A stretch of 64,000 nucleotides of DNA, taken from assembly GCF_004000215.1 (NCBI RefSeq), contig NZ_RBVY01000008.1:213932-277931 (forward strand), given 5' to 3'. Under the pieces are notes generated by a model that worked only from the letters and a program-made list of their open reading frames with translations, was not told the DNA's origin and searched no databases. Positions 58,787-64,000 of the stretch are shown in pieces. Position numbers and translations under genes: made by a program. Every line of letters starts with the position of its first letter. Within the stretch, counting starts at the first letter, position 1. This stretch comes from Nitratireductor alexandrii (GTDB lineage: Bacteria; Pseudomonadota; Alphaproteobacteria; Rhizobiales; Rhizobiaceae).

Positions 58787-60304
58787 ATGGTCGATCTGAC
58801 GTCCCGCATGGCGACCGAGTTGATCCGCATGTTCAAGGCGCGCGAAACCACGCCCTCCGAGGTGCTGGAGGCATGTATTGCCCGGATTTCCGCCCTGAAC
58901 CCGCTGGTCAACGCCATCACCGCCACGGATTTCGAACGTGCGCGCATCGCGGCCGAAGCAGCCACGGCGCGCTACGCCGCCGGTGCGCTGGTCGGCCCGC
59001 TTGACGGGATCCCGATCGGGGTGAAGGATCTGCAGGACACGGCCGGGTTGCTCACGACCTACGGCGCGCGCCACCTTCGGGGAAACGTGCCCGGCGCCGA
59101 TAGCCCGTGGATCGCCCGGCTTCGGCGCGCGGGCGCCATCGTGGTGGCAAAGACGAACGTGCCGGAAATGGGCGCGGGCGGGAACACCCGCAATCCCGTC
59201 TGGGGCGCGACCGGCAACCCTTTCGATCCCAATCTGACCGCAGGCGGGTCTTCGGGCGGGTCCGCGGCCGCGCTGGCGCTAGACCTGCTGCCGCTCTGTA
59301 CCGGCTCGGACACCGGCGGGTCGCTTCGCCTGCCTGCCGCCTTCTGCGGGGTAATCGGCTTTCGCCCCACGGCAAACCTGGTGGCCAATGGCGCCCGCAC
59401 ACTAGGCTGGTCGAACCTGTCGGTGCTCGGCCCCATGGCCCGGAGCATGGACGACCTTGCGCTTTTCCTTCGCGCCTCGCTTGGGCCGGACCCGGATGAC
59501 CCGCTTTCCCTTGCGGTTGACGCGTCAAGTTTCGATGCCGGCCCCTTGCCCCCGCTGGGCGCGTTGCGAGTGGGCCATAGCGAGGATTTCGGCGGGCTTG
59601 CCATCGCCCCCGAGGTGCGCGCGGCATTTCGGGATCGCATCGCCTCGCTTGCCCCGCTGGTCGCCAGTTGCGAGGCGGTCGACTTGGCCCTGGGCGAGAT
59701 GGACAGCTGCTTCGACACCGGCCGCGCTGAGGCCTTCGTTGCCGTTTTCGAAGGCGAGATGGAGGTGGACGAGGATCAGCTTTCTCCCGCGGTGGCCGCC
59801 AATCTCGAGATGGCGCGCGGGATGACCCTGCAGATGCGCGCCCGTGCGCATCTGGAACAGACACGGCTCTTGCGGCGCTACAATGCCCTGATGCGCGATT
59901 TCGACATCATTCTGACTCCGACGGCGCCCGTGGCGCCCTTTGCCTGGTCCGAGCCGGCTGTCATGGAAATCGACGGGGTCGCGCAGGACAACTACTATCG
60001 CTGGCTGGCCTTGACCTACCGGGCGACGCTGCTGAACTGCCCGGCGCTGACGCTGCCCACAGGCAAGGCGCGCGGGGGCATGCCCTTCGGGTTGCAGATG
60101 CTGGGCAAGCCTACACGCGATGCCGACCTTATCGCCGCCGGCCGCGCGATCGAGCATCACTGGAGCGATGATCCCTTGCGTTGTCGCCCCCTGCCCGATC
60201 CCGACGCGCTGCGTCCCGGCACGCCCGCGCTGACCTCGATCGTGACTCATCCGCCGATCTTCTCGGACGCGCCCGTTGCGGGGCCGACCCTGAACGTGGT
60301 CTGA
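58787..60304 (+). CDS. Amidase-signature family hydrolase of the TRAP module
   Basis: 505 aa with the Lys in IPIGVKDLQDT, the Ser loop TAGGSSGGSAAALALD and the nucleophile block GSDTGGSLRLPAAFCG. Full length. It is followed 8 bp later by dctM. Probable role: cleave an amide to a carboxylate or amine after or before TRAP import. A GAGGGG site lies upstream of the ATG. Confidence 0.9.
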   Translation: MVDLTSRMATELIRMFKARETTPSEVLEACIARISALNPLVNAITATDFERARIAAEAATARYAAGALVGPLDGIPIGVKDLQDTAGLLTTYGARHLRGNVPGADSPWIARLRRAGAIVVAKTNVPEMGAGGNTRNPVWGATGNPFDPNLTAGGSSGGSAAALALDLLPLCTGSDTGGSLRLPAAFCGVIGFRPTANLVANGARTLGWSNLSVLGPMARSMDDLALFLRASLGPDPDDPLSLAVDASSFDAGPLPPLGALRVGHSEDFGGLAIAPEVRAAFRDRIASLAPLVASCEAVDLALGEMDSCFDTGRAEAFVAVFEGEMEVDEDQLSPAVAANLEMARGMTLQMRARAHLEQTRLLRRYNALMRDFDIILTPTAPVAPFAWSEPAVMEIDGVAQDNYYRWLALTYRATLLNCPALTLPTGKARGGMPFGLQMLGKPTRDADLIAAGRAIEHHWSDDPLRCRPLPDPDALRPGTPALTSIVTHPPIFSDAPVAGPTLNVV

Positions 60305-60312
60305 GCCCGGCT

Positions 60313-61596
60313 ATGTGGAGCCTCATCCCGATATTCGCGCTGCTGCTGATCAGCGGAACCGCCTTCGCCTATATCATCGGCGCGGTTTCCGTGGTCTCGT
60401 TCGTCGCGATGGGGTACGCGCCCTACCTGTCGATCCTGCCGCAGCGGGTATTTTCGCAGCTCGACGTCTTTGCCTACATGTCGCTTCCACTTTTCATCCT
60501 CACGGCGGAATTGATGTCCCGCACCGGGGTGACGCGCGCGCTCATCGATTTCGCGATGGCCATCGTCGGGCGTCTGCGTGGCGGCCTGGGACATGTCAAC
60601 ATCCTGACCAGCCTTTTCTTCGCGGGCATCTCGGGGTCGGCCGTGGCCGATTCGGCGGCGCTGTCGCGCGCTTTCGTCCCCGAGATGGTGGCGCGCGGCT
60701 ACCCGCCCGCCTATGCCGGGGCGATCACGGTCGCCTCGTCCATGATCGGCCCCATCGTGCCGCCCTCGATCATCATGATCATCTATGGTGGGCTGGTGGA
60801 AACATCCGTGGCCGCACTGTTCGTCGCCGGGGTGCTGCCGGGGCTTCTGCTGACCTTCGCTCTGCTTGGCTACAACGCCTACGCGGCAAGGCGCGCCGGC
60901 CATCCGGGAGGGCAGAATACCGAGATACCCGCCTTCTGGCCCAGCCTGCGCGCGGCGGCGCCGGCGCTGCTGTTGCCCGCGGTGATCATCGGAAGCCTGG
61001 TTTTCGGCCTTGCCACGCCCACCGAAGGCGCTGCGATCGCGGTTCTGATGGCGCTTCTGATGGGGCTTTACTATCGCGAGCTGACCCTCGCGGTGCTGAC
61101 TGAGGCGATGGAGGCGAGCGCGAAGCTCACGGGGATGATCTTCATCATCTTCTGCGCAATCTCCGTTCTGGGGTACCTGTCGGGCCTTGCCGGCTGGCCC
61201 ACGCTTCTCGGGGCCTGGGTGGAGCAGCTTGGCCTGACGGGAACCGGGTACCTGCTGTTCCTGGTCGTGCTGTTCCTCATCTCGGGTATGTTCATGGACA
61301 CGCCCGTTGCGCTCACGCTTCTGGTTCCTCTGATGGTGCCCGTGGCGCTGGCCCAGGGCATCAGCTCGGTCCATCTCGGCGTCGTGCTGTGCTTCAACCT
61401 TTGTATCGGCCTCGTTACGCCACCCCTGGGCAAAGGGCTGGTGGTCGTGTCGGCCATCACCGGGATCGGGTACTGGAAGCTGGCCCGAGCCGTTCTGCCA
61501 TTCATCGTAGTGCAGATTGTCGTTCTGCTGCTGCTCGTCATCCAGCCCGAAATAAGCCTGTTTCTGCCACGGCTTGTCGGTCTGAGCGTCAACTGA
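60313..61596 (+). CDS. dctM: TRAP transporter large permease (DctM family)
   Basis: 427-aa polytopic permease with about twelve TM helices. Family blocks: PLFILTAELMSRTGVTRALIDFA, ISGSAVADSAALSRAFVPEM, GPIVPPSIIMIIYG and LVTPPLGKGLVVV. It needs the small permease DctQ and the binding protein DctP encoded downstream. ATG at 60313. Confidence 0.93.
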   Translation: MWSLIPIFALLLISGTAFAYIIGAVSVVSFVAMGYAPYLSILPQRVFSQLDVFAYMSLPLFILTAELMSRTGVTRALIDFAMAIVGRLRGGLGHVNILTSLFFAGISGSAVADSAALSRAFVPEMVARGYPPAYAGAITVASSMIGPIVPPSIIMIIYGGLVETSVAALFVAGVLPGLLLTFALLGYNAYAARRAGHPGGQNTEIPAFWPSLRAAAPALLLPAVIIGSLVFGLATPTEGAAIAVLMALLMGLYYRELTLAVLTEAMEASAKLTGMIFIIFCAISVLGYLSGLAGWPTLLGAWVEQLGLTGTGYLLFLVVLFLISGMFMDTPVALTLLVPLMVPVALAQGISSVHLGVVLCFNLCIGLVTPPLGKGLVVVSAITGIGYWKLARAVLPFIVVQIVVLLLLVIQPEISLFLPRLVGLSVN

Positions 61597-61617
61597 CCCA
61601 TGAACAGGAGGATTCAA

Positions 61618-62613
61618 ATGTCGGTTCTGAAGAATATCGCATATATGGGCGCCGCCGCCGTGACGGCGCTGTCGCTTGCCACGGGGGCACAGGCCGCCGA
61701 CGTGCAGATCGCGCTCGACGGACCCGCGGACCTGGAGCGCTCGGGCTCCTACGTCTGGGCGCATGCCTTCGCCGAACGCCTCAAGCAGGATGGCATGGAC
61801 GTGCGCGAACTGCCGCGCGGTGCCGTCGGCGGAGAGGCGGAAGTGCTCGACCAGGTGTCGACCGGTTTGATCCAGGTCTCCCTTTCTAACGTGAAATCCG
61901 TTGGCAGCATCGCCCCCCTGATCTACGGGGTCCGGCTACCCTTCATCTTCGATGACCTCGGCCACATGGACCGCACCCTCGAAGCCGGGGACGTTCTGAG
62001 CAAAGTCAACGAACGCGTTGCCAAAGCTGACATCATGCTTGCCGCGCTGGTGCCCCTCGGGCGCGCGATGGGAATTTTCAACACGCGCCATGTCGTGGAA
62101 AAGCCCGCCGACCTGTCCGACCTGCGCATGCGCGCCCTCGATGAAAGCCATGTCAAGATTTTCGAAGCTTGGGGAACCTCTGCGACCGTCGTTTCCTGGG
62201 GCGAGGTGCCGACCGCCCTGCAAACCGGGATCGTGGATGGCTACCTGCAGACACCGCTGGTGCCGATCGTCTTCGGACATACCGATTTCGTGAAATACTT
62301 CAGTGATGTGCGCGTCACCCTGCCGCTGCGGGCGGTGATCATCTCGCGCAGCTGGTATCAAGGCCTGAGCGATGCCGAACAGGCCACGGTGGACGCCGCG
62401 ATCAAGGCCGGAACCGTCGCCACGCGCGCGTGGCAGGTCACCGCGCGCGACGCGTCGATGAAGGCGCTCGAGAAGGCGGGCGTGACGATAACGGCGATCT
62501 CGGACGAGAATCGCGACCTGTTCCGCGAAATGTCGCGCCCGGTCTGGTCCTCTGGTCTGTTGGACCAGGAAGCCGCCGATTTCTGGGTTGAAACCTCGAA
62601 AGCGGCACGCTGA
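61618..62613 (+). CDS. dctP: TRAP transporter substrate-binding protein (DctP family)
   Basis: 331 aa with a signal peptide ending near AQAAD (residue 27). The DctP fold carries the IVDGYLQTPLVPIV block and an Arg in MGIFNTRHVV/LSDLRMRA that would bind a carboxylate. The substrate is therefore probably an organic acid. AGGAGG lies 7 nt before the ATG at 61618. Confidence 0.92.
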   Translation: MSVLKNIAYMGAAAVTALSLATGAQAADVQIALDGPADLERSGSYVWAHAFAERLKQDGMDVRELPRGAVGGEAEVLDQVSTGLIQVSLSNVKSVGSIAPLIYGVRLPFIFDDLGHMDRTLEAGDVLSKVNERVAKADIMLAALVPLGRAMGIFNTRHVVEKPADLSDLRMRALDESHVKIFEAWGTSATVVSWGEVPTALQTGIVDGYLQTPLVPIVFGHTDFVKYFSDVRVTLPLRAVIISRSWYQGLSDAEQATVDAAIKAGTVATRAWQVTARDASMKALEKAGVTITAISDENRDLFREMSRPVWSSGLLDQEAADFWVETSKAAR

Positions 62614-62635
62614 GGCGGCCGTCGAGGAGTAAACA

Positions 62636-63154
62636 ATGGCGCGCGTCCTTCTTCTGCTCAGTGACGGCCTGCACAGGGTTGTCCGCATGGCTGTCATCCT
62701 CTGCCTTTCGGTGATGTTCCTGGTCGTGATGTTCCAGGTTGTCAGCCGCTATGCCCTCAACTCGCCGCCCGCCTGGGCGGAAGAAGTCGCGCGCTACACG
62801 ATGATCTGGTTGGGCCTTCTCGGAGCCACCATGTCATTCAAGACCCGGATGGACGCGGTCCTAATGAAAAGCGTGTTTCCGGAGCGCCCGCATCCGCTCG
62901 GCTGGCTTGGCGAGGCGCTCCGCGCCATTGCGGTCGTAACCTTCCTGGGGCCGGTGATCTACTACTCCTTTATCGGCGTAAGCGGGTCGGCCGCGCGCGG
63001 TTTTTTGGTAAGACAATACCTCGTGCAGACCGACACATTGGGTATTCCCATCGTTTGGGTTGCGGTATCGGTTCCGCTTTGCGCCATCATCATCCTGATT
63101 CATCTGGCAGCGCGCGCGTTCGGAACGCCCTACTGCCATTTGAATGAGACATGA
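62636..63154 (+). CDS. dctQ: TRAP transporter small permease (DctQ family)
   Basis: 172 aa, four TM helices, with the AWAEEVARYTMIWLGLLGATMSFK block typical of DctQ. Last gene of the amidase-dctM-dctP-dctQ unit; the order M-P-Q is not the usual P-Q-M. GAGGAG upstream of the ATG at 62636. An IS21 end lies 66 bp downstream. Confidence 0.91.
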   Translation: MARVLLLLSDGLHRVVRMAVILCLSVMFLVVMFQVVSRYALNSPPAWAEEVARYTMIWLGLLGATMSFKTRMDAVLMKSVFPERPHPLGWLGEALRAIAVVTFLGPVIYYSFIGVSGSAARGFLVRQYLVQTDTLGIPIVWVAVSVPLCAIIILIHLAARAFGTPYCHLNET

Positions 63155-63219
63155 CAGATTTTTAACCGCGCTGGCCATGACGAGTTTCAGCAGAATCGTC
63201 TGACCACCCGGTATTCTTC

Positions 63220-64000
63220 TGTCAACGGCGGAGTAAAAGTCGGCCATTGGGCGGCGAAAAAGTAGGCCACCTGGCGCTGCGAGTGGGGAACGTCGGGAGG
63301 GCATAGCCCGACCAGAGTTTCCCGGTTGCAGCTTCGGCGATCTTATTGGTGAGGGGTGGTGCTTTTTCGCGCTTGGTTTTGCGCCAGTCGGTAGCTGTCG
63401 CCATTCATCTCAAGGATGCTGACCTGATGGGTCAGCCGGTCGAGGAGCGCGCGGGTGAGACGCTCGGAACCGAAGGTTTCGGTCCATTCGTCGAAGGGCA
63501 GATTGCTGGTGATCAGGGTGGAACCACGCTCGTAACGCTGCGAGATCAGCTCGAACAACAGCTCCGCTCCGGTCTTGGAGAGCGGCACGAAGCCCAGTTC
63601 GTCGATGATGAGCAGCTTGTAGCCCGCCATCTGCTTCTGGAAGCGCAGAAGGTGCGGTCGTCTCGCGCCTCCATCATCTCGCTGACGAGCGCGGCAGCCG
63701 TGGTGAAGCCGACGGACAATCCCTTCTGGCAGGCTGCCAGGCCGAGGCCGATCGCAACATGGGTCTTGCCTGTGCCGCTGGGTCCGAGCGCGATGACGTT
63801 CTCGCGGCGTTCGATCCATTCGCAGCGCGCCAGTTCCATCACCAGCATCTTGTTGAGTTTCGGGATGGCGGCAAAGTCGAAGCTGTCGAGGCTTTTGGCG
63901 GCCGGGAACTTCGCGGCCTTGATGCGGCGCTCGACCATCCGCCGTTCCCGGTCGCCAAGTGACCTGAGCCCTGACGTCCCTCCAGTTGTTTGGAGAGTCC
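63220..64000 (-). mobile_element. IS21-family insertion sequence, right part (continues outside window)
   Basis: The end begins with TGTCAACGGCGGAG at 63220, followed by two related units, GTAAAAGTCGGCCATTGGGCGG (63233-63254) and GAAAAAGTAGGCCACCTGG (from 63256), the repeated transposase-binding sites of IS21. An istB gene reads inward. The istA part lies beyond the window. Confidence 0.88.
63343..64000 (-). pseudogene. istB: IstB-like ATPase of IS21, frameshifted
   Basis: The IstB N-terminal half is in one frame (63938-63660: Walker A ALGPSGTGKTHVA, then VSEMMEARDDRT) and the rest in another (HLLRFQKQMAGYKLLIIDELGFVPLSKTGAELLFE to SILEMNGDSYRLAQN, ending 63343). The break is near 63660. The N-terminal end is outside the window. 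A single-base change or sequencing error would explain it; as it stands the ATPase is not made whole. Confidence 0.85.

Overview
The window is high-GC alphaproteobacterial chromosome, most likely Rhizobiales (Hyphomicrobiales) or a close relative. The evidence is gene order and protein type: glnD/mutS/maeB in a row, sppA-ihfB-lapA, lptC-lptA-lptB-rpoN-hpf-ptsN, an OlsB-type ornithine-lipid acyltransferase, DUF1150 beside Hsp20, and malic enzyme fused to a phosphotransacetylase-like domain. No tRNA, rRNA or CRISPR array was seen.

Layout. 1-9.6 kb: partial glnD, a CHASE-PAS-GGDEF-EAL protein, mutS and, divergently, maeB. 9.6-15.6 kb: a vitamin B12 uptake operon on the minus strand (btuB-btuF-btuC-btuD plus an unrecognised, translationally coupled fifth gene) behind a clear cobalamin riboswitch. 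15.7-18.7 kb: an amidase, an AraC regulator and a YtoQ-like protein. 18.8-23.0 kb: a LuxR-type regulator divergent from a catabolic cluster (acyl-CoA-dehydrogenase-fold flavin monooxygenase, flavin reductase, alpha/beta hydrolase, cupin). 23.2-28.5 kb: EEP-family protein, Tat-exported metallo-beta-lactamase-fold protein, OlsB, hybrid histidine kinase. 28.7-35.1 kb: a minus-strand housekeeping run (sppA, ihfB, lapA, an ornithine cyclodeaminase-like gene, two RNA methyltransferases, lspA, an acuI-like reductase). 35.4-40.5 kb: LPS transport genes, sigma-54, ribosome hibernation factor and PTS-Ntr IIA. 40.7-46.9 kb: DUF1150, Hsp20, nucleoside hydrolase convergent with ribokinase, an alkyl-DNA repair protein, DUF2244, nth and rpsU (TTG start).

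From about 46.9 kb the window becomes a mosaic: an IS3 remnant, a few ordinary genes (LysE, methyltransferase, PhzF, DUF883-like, Dps), then a dense mobile zone. That zone holds an IS701 remnant, an intact IS630 with an A7 frameshift site, a truncated inverted IS630 copy, a methyltransferase fragment between them, an ArdC fragment, a recombination-site-like block, an SMR/XRE/membrane-protein operon with a palindromic operator, an intact IS5-family element with TAA target duplication, a LysR-amidase-TRAP transporter module, and the end of an IS21 element with a frameshifted istB. The TRAP/amidase module lies between the IS5 and IS21 elements and reads as acquired catabolic cargo.

A dispersed palindromic intergenic repeat (five copies found, about 60 bp, nested stems) runs through both core and accessory parts and is the most repeated non-coding structure in the window. 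I did not find a convincing new defence or signalling system. The least explained items are the fifth gene of the B12 operon, the repeat family, the 55.2 kb recombination-like block, and the LuxR-controlled monooxygenase cluster.
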